Both the position numbers and the translations under genes were made by a program. Shown in pieces: positions 18,923 to 26,766 of a stretch of DNA of 64,000 bases. The stretch's first letter is position 1; each line of letters begins with the position of its first letter. The notes beneath the pieces are model-generated. The model did no database searches, was not told where the DNA came from, and was given only the letters and a program-made list of their open reading frames with translations. This stretch comes from Streptomyces sp. NBC_01549 (lineage in GTDB: Bacteria > Actinomycetota > Actinomycetes > Streptomycetales > Streptomycetaceae), in the NCBI RefSeq assembly GCF_026339955.1, contig NZ_JAPEPW010000001.1, positions 2,568,501 to 2,632,500 of the forward strand. The letters are read 5' to 3'.

Positions 18923-19385
18923 GCTCCGGCTCCTGTGGTGTCGCGGGCCCGGCTCTTGACCTGACCTCCGCGTCGAAGGGCCTGGAGCCCGACACGGCCG
19001 TAACGTCCGAGACCTCGCCCTCCACGGCGCACCGCACCAGCCGGGCGTGCTGGGCCCGTGCCACCCGGTCAGCCTGGGCACAGGCCGCCGTGCCGCCGTC
19101 CGCCCAGTGGTCCGCCGCGGCGAGCGCGGCCAGGTCGGCCGCCCCCGCCGCGCGGTGCCGGACCACGACCGCCTGCCCCATGACCAGAACGGCACCGAAC
19201 ACGACACACAGCACGGCGATCGCCCCGACGGTCCAGACGGTGGCCGACCCCCGGTCCGAGCAAAGAGTCCCGCCGATGTCCGACGGAAGACGGCGGCCGC
19301 CGATGTCCGGGCCGCGGATCCGGCGGGTGCGCCATCTGTTCCAAGCGGCCGTCCACCCGGCGCGACCAGGGCTCCAGACCCTCAT
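18888..19385 (-). CDS. TadE/TadG-like secretion-associated membrane protein
   Basis: A 165-residue protein starting at ATG 19385, overlapping the preceding tadE stop as ATGA. After ~45 basic residues comes DRGSATVWTVGAIAVL, a hydrophobic helix of the pseudopilin/TadE type (GxAtV-x5-hydrophobic). It is followed by an alanine-rich stretch RHRAAGAADLAALAAADHWA and a cysteine pair (AACAQAD, VRCAVEG). This is the Rv3654c-like family, often named helicase-neighbourhood TadE-like protein. It is probably a minor pilin or pilus-tip component inserted in the membrane. It is the last gene of the tad operon and runs into the convergent helicase gene. Confidence 0.8.
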   Translation of the reverse strand: MRVWSPGRAGWTAAWNRWRTRRIRGPDIGGRRLPSDIGGTLCSDRGSATVWTVGAIAVLCVVFGAVLVMGQAVVVRHRAAGAADLAALAAADHWADGGTAACAQADRVARAQHARLVRCAVEGEVSDVTAVSGSRPFDAEVRSRAGPATPQEPEPSPPAPPAEVP

Positions 19386-19837
19386 CCCCTCACCACCCCC
19401 ACCGTCTCCTCCGCCAACGCCACGGCCTCGTCGCCCAGCTCCAATGACAGCGCGTCCGGTCCCGGCGCACTCGCCTTGACCATGACCCGGACGAGGTCGC
19501 CCTCCCGGGTCACCGTGACCCTGGCGCCCCGCGGGGCCGCACGGCGGGTCGTCGCCAGCACCGTGTCCGGCGGGTCCTGACGGGCAGCCGCGCGGGCGCC
19601 CGCCCTGGCCGCGTCCACGCACTGGATCTGCGCGGACGCGGCGAGCAGGGCCCAGACCAGCGCCATTCCGACGAGCACCAGCGAGGGCAGCACCACGGCG
19701 GCCTCGGCGGTCACAAATCCCTGGTCTCGGGGCCGGTCCCTGAACCGGGACCGGGACCGGCTCTGGCTCGGATTTCGGCCCCAGGCCCGATCCCGGTCCC
19801 GGTCCCGACCAGCCGTCCCGCGTTCACATCGGCGCAT
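19382..19837 (-). CDS. tadE: TadE-family pseudopilin
   Basis: The TadE signature is clear in FVTAEAAVVLPSLVLVGMAL, a prepilin-like helix cut before or near the Glu, followed by IQCVDAARAGARAAARQDP. The start is uncertain. ATG 19837 overlaps the upstream pilin gene and adds ~40 residues dominated by RDRDRD and SQSRSRSRFRDRP, encoded by GGGACC repeats. A GTG at ~19714 preceded by AGGGA would start directly before TAEAAVV. The protein is 151 aa in the long version. TadE proteins are minor pilins of the tight-adherence/Flp system. It is coupled downstream to the TadE-like gene by ATGA. Confidence 0.82.
   Translation of the reverse strand: MRRCERGTAGRDRDRDRAWGRNPSQSRSRSRFRDRPRDQGFVTAEAAVVLPSLVLVGMALVWALLAASAQIQCVDAARAGARAAARQDPPDTVLATTRRAAPRGARVTVTREGDLVRVMVKASAPGPDALSLELGDEAVALAEETVGVVRG
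19746..19807. repeat. GGGACC repeats forming a 15-bp inverted repeat in tadE 5' end
   Basis: The arms CGGGACCGGGACCGG (19746-19760) and CCGGTCCCGGTCCCG (19793-19807) are perfect complements separated by 32 nt. In the transcript they fold into a strong hairpin inside the first 30 codons of the annotated tadE, or in its leader if translation begins later. Confidence 0.75.
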
Positions 19838-20030
19838 TGAGCGCCCGCCCCACGATGTCCTGCAACTCCGCGCCGACCTGGCCGCTCGTCACCACCTTGT
19901 AGAGCACCGCCGCGAAGGCCACCGCCGCGAGGACACCCACCGCGTACTCGGAGGTGACCATTCCCGCGTCCCTCCGTGCCGCCAGGGCCCGCACCCACGC
20001 CCGCATCCGTACGCCTACCGTCTTGCACAT
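19824..20030 (-). CDS. DUF4244 Flp-type pilin
   Basis: A small (68 aa) single-helix protein. After a short basic leader comes GMVTSEYAVGVLAAVAFAAV with the Glu five residues into the hydrophobic stretch (a class III prepilin-like site), then LYKVVTSGQVGAELQDIVG. DUF4244 proteins occupy the major-pilin position in actinobacterial tad loci (Rv3656c in M. tuberculosis). The start is set at ATG 20030, with GGGGG five bases upstream. ATG 20042 is possible but its GGAG is too close. It would be processed and polymerised on the cell surface; no prepilin peptidase gene is visible in this window. Confidence 0.82.
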   Translation of the reverse strand: MCKTVGVRMRAWVRALAARRDAGMVTSEYAVGVLAAVAFAAVLYKVVTSGQVGAELQDIVGRALNAPM

Positions 20031-20091
20031 CTCAACCCCCATAAGCTCCAAGCCTGTTGATCGTCCGTCGTTCACCGCACGCTGTCGCTCG

Positions 20092-20874
20092 TCATCCGCC
20101 ACCCCCTCCCAGCACCCCGTCCGCCAGCCCGATCACCACGGGCAGGACGCCCATCGCGAGGAACGCGGGAAGAAAGCACAGCCCCAGGGGCGCGGTGACC
20201 ATGACGGCCGCCCGGCGCGCCCGCGCCGTCGCGGTGCGGCCCCGCTCGGCGCGGGCCTCCATGGCGAGCCGCCCGACCGGCACGGCCGCCGGTACGCCCG
20301 ACTCGCCGGCCCGTTCCAGCAGCCGCGCCAGTGCCCTCGCGCCCGGGAGCGACGCCAGCCTCCGCCATGCCTCGGCCGGTTCGCCTCCGAGCCGTACCTC
20401 CGCCGCGCCCCGCGCGAGCCGCTCCCCCACCGGTCCGCCCAGTGCCTCGCCCACCGCCTGGGCTGCCACCACCGGGTCCGCCCCCGCCGCGATACAGGCC
20501 GCGACCAGGTCGGCCGCAAGGGGAAGTTGCCGGGCAACCAGCGTCGCGTCGTGCTCCTTCACCGGCCCCGGTCTGCGCCGCTGCCGCCACCGCCAGGCCC
20601 CGAACCCGGCCAGCAGTCCCACCACGACCCCGGCAAGACCGCCGACCAGCACCCAGCCGGCGCACACCGCGCCCGCCACCGGCAACCACCGCCGCCCGAC
20701 GTCCCGGACCGCGAAGTGCCGCTTCTCGGGCGTCCGGTCCAGGGCCAGCAGCTCGGCCAACCTTCTGCGTGCCCGTCGCTCACGCCGCGCCGCGCCAAGC
20801 GCTCGCGGCAGCCACCCCAGCGCCAGCGCTCCGCACGCGAGCGCCCCCAGCCTGTGGACAACTTCCGTGCTCAT
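20092..20874 (-). CDS. tadC: TadC-like type II secretion F-domain membrane protein
   Basis: A 260-residue protein from ATG 20874 (MSTEVVHRLGALACG), overlapping the tadB stop as ATGA. It has an N-terminal hydrophobic segment, a central T2SSF helical domain (ADLVAACIAAGADPVVAAQA, ALARLLERAGESGVP) and a C-terminal membrane helix pair (LGLCFLPAFLAMGVLPVVIG). It forms the inner-membrane platform with TadB on which the TadA ATPase works. The gene end is glycine-rich. The 60-bp gap to the pilin gene is the largest inside the operon. Confidence 0.88.
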   Translation of the reverse strand: MSTEVVHRLGALACGALALGWLPRALGAARRERRARRRLAELLALDRTPEKRHFAVRDVGRRWLPVAGAVCAGWVLVGGLAGVVVGLLAGFGAWRWRQRRRPGPVKEHDATLVARQLPLAADLVAACIAAGADPVVAAQAVGEALGGPVGERLARGAAEVRLGGEPAEAWRRLASLPGARALARLLERAGESGVPAAVPVGRLAMEARAERGRTATARARRAAVMVTAPLGLCFLPAFLAMGVLPVVIGLADGVLGGGGG

Positions 20875-21740
20875 GTCGCCTCCGCTCCCCTCACGATGCG
20901 CAGCGCCCACCACAGCCCCACGGCCTCCAGCACCCCGCCGACCAGCAGACAGCCCAGGCCCGGCCCGCTGTGCAGCAGCACGTGCAGTGGATCGGCTCCC
21001 AGCGCGGTGCCCAGCAGGAGCCCCAGAACGGGCAGTCCCGCGAGCATCACCGCCGTGGATCTCGATCCGGCCACTTGAGCGCGCAGATCGGCCCGTTGGT
21101 CCCGCTCCGCGCACAGGGCCCCTTCCAGGCGGTCGAGTCCCGCCGCCAGGCCGGCGCCCCGGTCCACCGCCACCCGCCAGCACGCGGCGAGCCCCACCAG
21201 CCCGTCGGCTCCCGGCTGCCGTGCCGCGTCGGTGAGCGCGCCCGGCACATCACCGCCGAACCGCGCCGCAGCCAGCACCACCGCCTGTGCCTCGCCGAGC
21301 CCGCCCGAGTCGCGCGCCGCTCTCCGCAGTGCCTCGCCCGGCTGACACCCGGCCCGCACCTCGCCGGCCAGCGCCCCGCACAGCGCGATCACCGCCTCGC
21401 CCCGACGCTCCCGGTCCCGACGCGCCTCGCCGGCCCGCCGTACCCGGCGGAGCAGCGGCATCCCGGCCGCCCCCAGGAACAGCGGCACCACGGACGTGCC
21501 CAGTACCGCGATCACCAACCCGGCTACCAGCGACCACCCTTCGGGTCGCAGTCGTCCGCGCAGTCGCCGCCACTCGGCCCGTGCCCGCTCCCACGCCGGC
21601 GGACCGGTGGCCACCACCCCGCCGCCCGCGCACAGCAGCCGAGCCCTGCGTGCCCCCGCGTCCCATCCGCCCATCAACCAGGCCGCCACCCCGGCACACG
21701 CCATGGCCGCCCCCACCGAGATGTCAACGACCCCCGTCAT
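20871..21740 (-). CDS. tadB: TadB-like type II secretion F-domain membrane protein
   Basis: A 289-residue protein whose ATG at 21740 shares a base with the tadA stop (TGATG). Hydrophobic segments lie near residues ~5-25, ~70-90 and at the C-terminus (LLLGTALGADPLHVLLHS, GCLLVGGVLEAVGLWWAL). The central T2SSF core shows IALCGALAGEVRAGCQPGEAL and GLAAGLDRLEGAL. It is the partner of TadC in the inner-membrane platform. Translation is evidently coupled to both neighbours. Confidence 0.88.
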   Translation of the reverse strand: MTGVVDISVGAAMACAGVAAWLMGGWDAGARRARLLCAGGGVVATGPPAWERARAEWRRLRGRLRPEGWSLVAGLVIAVLGTSVVPLFLGAAGMPLLRRVRRAGEARRDRERRGEAVIALCGALAGEVRAGCQPGEALRRAARDSGGLGEAQAVVLAAARFGGDVPGALTDAARQPGADGLVGLAACWRVAVDRGAGLAAGLDRLEGALCAERDQRADLRAQVAGSRSTAVMLAGLPVLGLLLGTALGADPLHVLLHSGPGLGCLLVGGVLEAVGLWWALRIVRGAEAT

Positions 21741-22933
21741 CACAGACCACTCCTCTCGGTCCCGTCCCGGAGCAGCCCCCGCAGCCGCTCCCACCCCCGC
21801 TCGTACGCGAACGCCTCCGCGCCCCACCGCAGCGCGGGCACCGTCACCACCAGCCCCGTCGCATCGCGCTCCAGGACATGCACCTCGGCGATCCGCCGCC
21901 GCCCGGCCCGGTCGCGTACGAGATGCAGGACCACGGACAGCGCCGCCGCCAACTGGCTGTGCAGCGCGGCTCTGTCGAGCCCTGCCGCCGTGCCCAGGGC
22001 CTCCAGGCGGGCCGGTACCTGCGCCGCCGCATTCGCGTGCACCGTTCCGCAGCCGCCCTCGTGGCCGGTGTTGAGCGCCGCCAGGAGCGACACGACCTCC
22101 GGTCCGCGCACCTCGCCGACGACCAGCCGGTCCGGTCGCATGCGCAGGGCCTGACGGACCAGGTCCTGCAGCGCCACGAGTCCGGCGCCCTCCTGATTGG
22201 CGGGCCGTCCCTCCAGGCGCACCACATGGGGATGGTCGGGCCGCAGCTCCGCCGAGTCCTCGGCGAGCACGATCCGCTCCCCGGGTCCGACCAGCCCCAG
22301 CAGCGCGCTCAGCAGGGTCGTCTTGCCGCTCCCGGTGCCACCGCTGATCAGGAACGACAGCCGGGCGTCCAGCAGGGCTCTGAGCACCCGGTCCCCGCCG
22401 TGCGGGATCGTCCCCGCCGCCACCAACTCGTCGAGGGTGAACGCCCGGGGCCGTACGACCCGCAGTGAGAGGCAGGTGGAACCGACGGCGACCGGGGGCA
22501 GCACCGCGTGCAGGCGGGTGCCGTCCGGAAGCCGGGCGTCGACCCAGGGGCGGGCGTCGTCGAGCCTTCGCCCGGCCACGGCCGCGAGGCGCTGCGCGAG
22601 GCGTCGTACGGCGGCCGTGTCCGGAAAGGTGACCGCCGTCAGTTCCAGGCCACCGCCCCGGTCGACCCACACCCGGTCCGGCGCGGACACCAGGACGTCG
22701 GTCACCGACGGGTCGGCGAGCAGCGGCTCCAGCGGACCACTGCCGACCAGTTCGGAGCGCAACCGCTCGGCGGTGCCGAGGACCTCGGCGTCTCCGAGCA
22801 CGCGCCCCTGCTCGCGCAGGGCCTGTGCCACGCGCGCGGGGGTCGGTTCCGACCCGCTCTCGGCCAGCCACTGCCGTACGCCGTCCAGCAGTCCTGTGCC
22901 GGTACCGACGCCCGTGCCCGCTTCCCGGCTCAT
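21740..22933 (-). CDS. tadA: TadA/CpaF-family secretion ATPase
   Basis: A 397-residue hexameric ATPase that powers pilus assembly. Walker A is ISGGTGSGKTTLLSALLG, the Asp box region is LAEDSAELRPDHPHVVRLEG, Walker B is MRPDRLVVGEVRGPEV and the His box is TGHEGGCGTVHANA. The N-terminal ~150 residues are the usual CpaF N-domain. The start ATG 22933 overlaps the ssd stop (ATGA). It is cytoplasmic and docks on TadB/TadC. Confidence 0.94.
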   Translation of the reverse strand: MSREAGTGVGTGTGLLDGVRQWLAESGSEPTPARVAQALREQGRVLGDAEVLGTAERLRSELVGSGPLEPLLADPSVTDVLVSAPDRVWVDRGGGLELTAVTFPDTAAVRRLAQRLAAVAGRRLDDARPWVDARLPDGTRLHAVLPPVAVGSTCLSLRVVRPRAFTLDELVAAGTIPHGGDRVLRALLDARLSFLISGGTGSGKTTLLSALLGLVGPGERIVLAEDSAELRPDHPHVVRLEGRPANQEGAGLVALQDLVRQALRMRPDRLVVGEVRGPEVVSLLAALNTGHEGGCGTVHANAAAQVPARLEALGTAAGLDRAALHSQLAAALSVVLHLVRDRAGRRRIAEVHVLERDATGLVVTVPALRWGAEAFAYERGWERLRGLLRDGTERSGL

Positions 22934-24024
22934 ACGCCCCCGCCTTCCACCGGAACCCGCTCCCAGAAGGCGGCGCAGAACCGGGCGAGCGGCCCTCGCA
23001 CGGCTCCCCCGGGTGGCACTCCGGTGTCCAGCTGCGCGGATTCCGCGGGCACTTCGCCGACCAGCGGCAGTCCGAGCAGACGGGCCACTTCGCGGTCGTC
23101 GAGGCCCGGTGTGTAGGGGCCGCGGACTGCGACGCGCAGGTCGCGCAGGACCATGCCGACCACGGACGCCACCCGTTTGGCCGCCGCGATGGCGCGCAGA
23201 TCTGCGGGGACCACCAGTAGTCCGAGGTCGAGCTGGGCGAGGGCTTCCGCGACGCCTTCGTCGACGCGCCGGGGCAGGTCGACCACCACCGCGCCACCGC
23301 GCCGTCTGGCGGCGGCCAGGACGGCTCGCACGGCCTGCGCCGGAATGGTCACGGAGTCGCCGCGATCCCAGCTCAGGACGCGCAGCGCGTGCAATTCTGG
23401 AAGGGACTCCTCCAGGGCGCCGCCGCCGACCCTGCCACGGGAGGCCGCGAACGCCGGCCAGCGCAGGCCTTCGGCCGCCTCTCCGCCCAGGAGTACGTCG
23501 AGTCCGCCACCCAGGGGATCCGCGTCCACGAGCAGGGTGCGGCGTCCCTCACGCGCCGAGGTGACGGCGAGCGCGCAGGCCAGCGTGGAGGCTCCGGCCC
23601 CGCCGCGGCCGCCGATCACGCCGACGGTGAGCGCGGGGCGGCCGACTCCCTCGGCCACGTCGGCGATGCGGTCGACGAGCCACTGTTCGCCGTCCGGAAG
23701 CATCAGGACATGGTCGGCTCCGATCTCGACAGCCCGTTTCCAGACGCCGGAGTCGTCCTGATCCCGGCCGACCAGCACCACTCCGCGTCGCCGCACGGCC
23801 CCGCGCACGCGCCGCGCCGCGTCGTCGCCGACCAGGACGAGTGGTGCCGCCTCCCAGCTGCCGCGGCCCTCCGGCACCCCGTGGTGAACCTCCGGCCTCG
23901 CGCCCGCCGCGGCGCACAGGCGCAGCAGGTCGTCGAGAAGTTCGGCGTCCTCCGTGACGATCAGTGGTCCGCCCTGCCGCCCGTCGGCGGCGGGCGGCAG
24001 GTCGTGTGTGATGGCTCCCGCCAT
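22930..24024 (-). CDS. ssd: Septum-site-determining/CpaE-like P-loop protein
   Basis: A 364-residue MinD/ParA-type protein. The N-terminal ~150 residues resemble a degenerate receiver domain (LIVTEDAELLDDLLRLC). The ATPase half starts GVIGGRGGAGASTLACALA, a deviant Walker A in which the second lysine is replaced (AST instead of KT). LLVDADPLGGGLDVLLGG and VVVDLPRR follow. ATG 24024 (MAGAITHDLPP) has GGAGATC upstream; an extension to 24162 is not coding-like. In tad loci this CpaE-type protein places the pilus machinery; the mycobacterial relative Ssd affects septum formation. It is the first gene of the tad operon. Confidence 0.88.
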   Translation of the reverse strand: MAGAITHDLPPAADGRQGGPLIVTEDAELLDDLLRLCAAAGARPEVHHGVPEGRGSWEAAPLVLVGDDAARRVRGAVRRRGVVLVGRDQDDSGVWKRAVEIGADHVLMLPDGEQWLVDRIADVAEGVGRPALTVGVIGGRGGAGASTLACALAVTSAREGRRTLLVDADPLGGGLDVLLGGEAAEGLRWPAFAASRGRVGGGALEESLPELHALRVLSWDRGDSVTIPAQAVRAVLAAARRRGGAVVVDLPRRVDEGVAEALAQLDLGLLVVPADLRAIAAAKRVASVVGMVLRDLRVAVRGPYTPGLDDREVARLLGLPLVGEVPAESAQLDTGVPPGGAVRGPLARFCAAFWERVPVEGGGV

Positions 24025-24620
24025 GATCTCCAGCCCCCTTCGCTGCTTCTTGCGCGGAGCCCGCAGGGTCCTCTGCGGACCCGCGATTCCCGCTCGTGTG
24101 AAGAACCGGCAAGCGGCCTCCATATGAACGGCCGATACGAACCGGCCAAACGCGTCCGACAAACGGAACCGGCCATGAACTTGCCGCGAGGAACTCGCCG
24201 CGAGCGGGACGCGCTGGAATCACGGTGCAGCGATCCCGAAAATCGTGTGGATCTTGGTCGATAACTGTGGACAACTCAGTGGCTGTGAATATCGCCATCA
24301 CTCATACCGGTGAACCGCGTGCGACTTTCACAGAGCAGCCTCACGGCTACGCAGAGTGACAGATCGCGGACATGCGAAAGGGACGGCCGCAACGGTGACA
24401 ACGGGGTCCCGGGGCCGCGCGAAAGAGGGGAAAAACCCATCCGGACATGCGACGACCCCCGCCGGGGGGGAGAGCGGGGGTCGTCCCCACGGCCGACTCG
24501 GGGGGGGAGGAGTCGGACCGGGTTAGCACGGTCGCGAACGATCCGTGACTTCCATGGTGTACCCGAGAGCCCTCTCAGGCAAACCCACGCGCCCCACACT
24601 AGCCCGAATGGTGGGCGCAT
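24025..24620. other. Long intergenic region with two tandem G-rich hairpins
   Basis: There is no convincing coding sequence in these ~600 bp between the divergent ssd and HAD phosphatase genes. It holds a DnaA-box-like TTGTCCACA (minus strand, ~24270), a repeated 10-mer GGACATGCGA (~24370 and ~24443), and two adjacent hairpins. The first is a 12-bp stem 24451-24462 / 24474-24485. The second is a 7-bp stem 24493-24499 / 24510-24516. Both loops contain runs of 7-8 G. It could be a small RNA with its terminator or a leader of the HAD gene. Confidence 0.5.
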
Positions 24621-25454
24621 ATGCTCGGGCTCGTGGAAAACCACTCCTTGCCTCGCACGGCAGCCTTCTTTGACCTGGACAAGACGGTCATTGCGAAGTC
24701 GAGCACGCTCACGTTCAGCAAGTCGTTCTACCAAGGCGGGCTGATCAACCGAAGGGCCGTGTTGCGTACCGCATACGCCCAGTTCGTGTTCATGGCGGGC
24801 GGCGCGGACCACGATCAGATCGAGCGGATGCGCGCTTACCTCTCCGCGCTGTGTCGCGGCTGGAACGTGCGGCAGGTCAAGGAGATCGTCGCCGAGACGC
24901 TGCACGACCTGATCGACCCGATCATTTACGACGAGGCCGCCTCCCTCATCGAGGAGCACCACACCGCCGGGCGCGACGTCGTGATCGTCTCCACGTCCGG
25001 GGCGGAGGTGGTCGAGCCGATCGGAGAGCTCCTCGGCGCGGACCGGGTGGTGGCCACGCGCATGGTCGTGGGCGAGGACGGCTGCTTCACCGGAGAGGTG
25101 GAGTACTACGCGTACGGGCCGACGAAGGCCGAGGCCGTCAAGGAGCTGGCCGCGTCCGAGGGGTACGACCTCTCGCGCTGCTACGCCTACAGCGACTCCG
25201 TGACCGACGTTCCGATGCTGGAGGCCGTCGGCCATCCCCATGCGGTGAATCCGGGCCGTGCGCTGCGACGCGAGGCAATTGCCCGTTCGTGGCCGATTCT
25301 GGACTTCCACCGACCGGTCCGGCTCAAGCAGCGGCTGCCCGCACTGTCGGTGCCGCCGCGTCCCGCGCTCGTCGCGGCGGCCGCGATAGGCGCGGCAGCG
25401 GCCACGGCGGGGCTCGTCTGGTACGCGAGCAAGCGGCGCACCACGGTGGCGTGA
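24621..25454 (+). CDS. HAD-IB family phosphatase with C-terminal membrane anchor
   Basis: A 277-residue SerB-like haloacid-dehalogenase hydrolase. The nucleophile motif is AAFFDLDKTVI (Asp-x-Asp-x-Thr), motif II is VIVSTSGAEVV, the lysine is in YGPTKAEAVKEL, and motif III is YSDSVTDVPMLEAVG. The final ~35 residues form a hydrophobic alanine/glycine helix ending in WYASKRR, a tail anchor in the membrane. Relatives in Streptomyces have been annotated as morphology-related, and Rv3661 holds this place in M. tuberculosis. The substrate is unknown. ATG 24621 is used; GTG 24633 (MENHSLPRT) is possible. Confidence 0.88.
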   Translation: MLGLVENHSLPRTAAFFDLDKTVIAKSSTLTFSKSFYQGGLINRRAVLRTAYAQFVFMAGGADHDQIERMRAYLSALCRGWNVRQVKEIVAETLHDLIDPIIYDEAASLIEEHHTAGRDVVIVSTSGAEVVEPIGELLGADRVVATRMVVGEDGCFTGEVEYYAYGPTKAEAVKELAASEGYDLSRCYAYSDSVTDVPMLEAVGHPHAVNPGRALRREAIARSWPILDFHRPVRLKQRLPALSVPPRPALVAAAAIGAAAATAGLVWYASKRRTTVA

Positions 25455-25640
25455 GCGTGTCACGCATGCGGGCGCCGCACATTTATGCCTGATTAACACC
25501 CGTTTGAACCTAAAAGTAAAGAAGTGCAGTCAGGGGTTCCGCTTCCCCTGGACCAGGAGTACAAAGGGGTTAACGGCCCGCGAGACCAAGGACATCCGAA
25601 AGGATCACCTTCAAACGCAACGAGGCCCCACGGACCGAGC

Positions 25641-25751
25641 ATGGACATCGAGCACCCACGCGACGTCGACCCGTCGATTACGGGCCAGCCGCACCAGGTG
25701 ACGGGCAGGAGTTCCCGACCTGATGGGCAACATATCGAGGACGCTTGGTAA
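25641..25751 (+). CDS. Possible 36-residue protein
   Basis: A short open frame MDIEHPRDVDPSITGQPHQV...DGQHIEDAW lies ~190 bp after the HAD gene and is closed 16 bp later by a strong terminator. The peptide is acidic and hydrophilic. The ribosome site is weak. Third-position G/C is ordinary rather than high, so this could be a small gene or just the 3' UTR. The frame is open upstream to 25524. Confidence 0.3.
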   Translation: MDIEHPRDVDPSITGQPHQVTGRSSRPDGQHIEDAW

Positions 25752-25767
25752 CCCGGTGAGCATGCCA

Positions 25768-25795
25768 GCGGCGGTACGAAAACTCGTACCGCCGC
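25768..25795 (+). terminator. Terminator after the HAD/small ORF unit
   Basis: A 12-bp perfect stem GCGGCGGTACGA / TCGTACCGCCGC with loop AAAC, then AACCCTTTTT. This is a textbook intrinsic terminator on the plus strand, which also protects the convergent Fic-like gene. Confidence 0.9.
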
Positions 25796-25840
25796 AACCC
25801 TTTTTGGGGCCGGTTCGCACACGGACCCGCGCTGTAGGAC

Positions 25841-26665
25841 TTATGCCGCGCCGCGCTGAAGCGCCTCGCAGACGGCTGTCGACTCCCTGGCTCCCAGTTC
25901 AATCGCCTTTCCGCAGTGGGCGATCCAGGCCGCCATGCCCTCCGGGGTGCCGGAGACATAACCGTCCAGGGCCGCCAGATAGGCCGCGCGGCCCAGCTCG
26001 GCATGACCGACCTCCGCCGGGCAGACGGATTTGGGGTCGAGGCCGCTGCCGACCAGGACGATGCGCTCGGCCGCGCGCGCGACGAGGCCGTTATGGGTGC
26101 CGAAGGGGCGCAGCGCGAGCAGTTCGCCGTGCACGACGGCCGCCGTCACCAGAGCCGGGGCCGAACCACCCGCGATGATCAGCTGAGACAGCCCTTCGAG
26201 CCGGCCGGCCACCTCGCTCGCCTCCGGCAGGGGCAGCTCGACGAGCGGCTCGTCGACCGGTTCGCCGTCCTGGCGGGGCCGACCGACCGCGCCTGCCCTG
26301 TCCGCGGCCGCCACGAGGTGCAGCCGGGCCAGCACCCGGAGCGGCGACTGTCGCCAGATGGACAGGAGTTGACCCGCCTCGGCGGTCAGCCGCAGGGCCG
26401 CGCCGACCGCGCGGGCCTCGCCGTCACCGCTGAAGTCGGTGCGGCGGCGCACCTCTTCGAGAGCCCAGTCGGTGCCCGACAGCGCCGCGGAGCCGCGGGC
26501 GCCCCGCAGCGCGGCCTCGGAAGTGATCTCGTTACTGCGGCGCCGCATGATCCGGTGTCCGTAGACCCGGTCCACCGCCTTGCGGACGGACTCCACGGAT
26601 TCGGCCACGCCGGGCAGCGAGCCCAGGGCCGCGAGCGGATCGGCGGTCGCGCCTGTCGTACTCAT
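25841..26665 (-). CDS. Degenerate Fic-like protein
   Basis: A 274-residue protein often annotated as an oxidoreductase, without visible support. Its layout resembles Fic (Fido) proteins. A helix with ARGSAALSGTDW (near residue 60) resembles the inhibitory S-x-x-x-E-[GN] motif but lacks the Glu. A later segment, LRPFGTHNGLVARAAERI, aligns with the Fic core HPFxxGNGRxxR, with the catalytic His replaced by Arg and the GNGR loop altered to HNGL. If the alignment is right, AMP transfer is unlikely and the protein may be a scaffold or binding protein. ATG 26665 gives MSTTGATADPLAALG. It is divergent from the ATPase gene at 26767, so the two may share a control region. Confidence 0.6.
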   Translation of the reverse strand: MSTTGATADPLAALGSLPGVAESVESVRKAVDRVYGHRIMRRRSNEITSEAALRGARGSAALSGTDWALEEVRRRTDFSGDGEARAVGAALRLTAEAGQLLSIWRQSPLRVLARLHLVAAADRAGAVGRPRQDGEPVDEPLVELPLPEASEVAGRLEGLSQLIIAGGSAPALVTAAVVHGELLALRPFGTHNGLVARAAERIVLVGSGLDPKSVCPAEVGHAELGRAAYLAALDGYVSGTPEGMAAWIAHCGKAIELGARESTAVCEALQRGAA

Positions 26666-26766
26666 GAGTACGACCCTACGCACCCCGGCGGCCCGCCCCA
26701 CGAAGGAGTGGTCTTCTTCACGTCACCAGGGCACCATGAGCAATCACCCGACTACCCTTGGTGAAC

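Noticed and set aside
16054..19479. 1141-codon open frame across bldG, the helicase and tad genes
   Set aside because: Shadow frame composed of R/P/G/A runs overlapping three well-supported genes.
24260..24285. DnaA-box-like TTGTCCACA sites (also ~20850, ~44585, ~51030)
   Set aside because: Single, scattered copies with no cluster and no dnaA/dnaN; not an origin.
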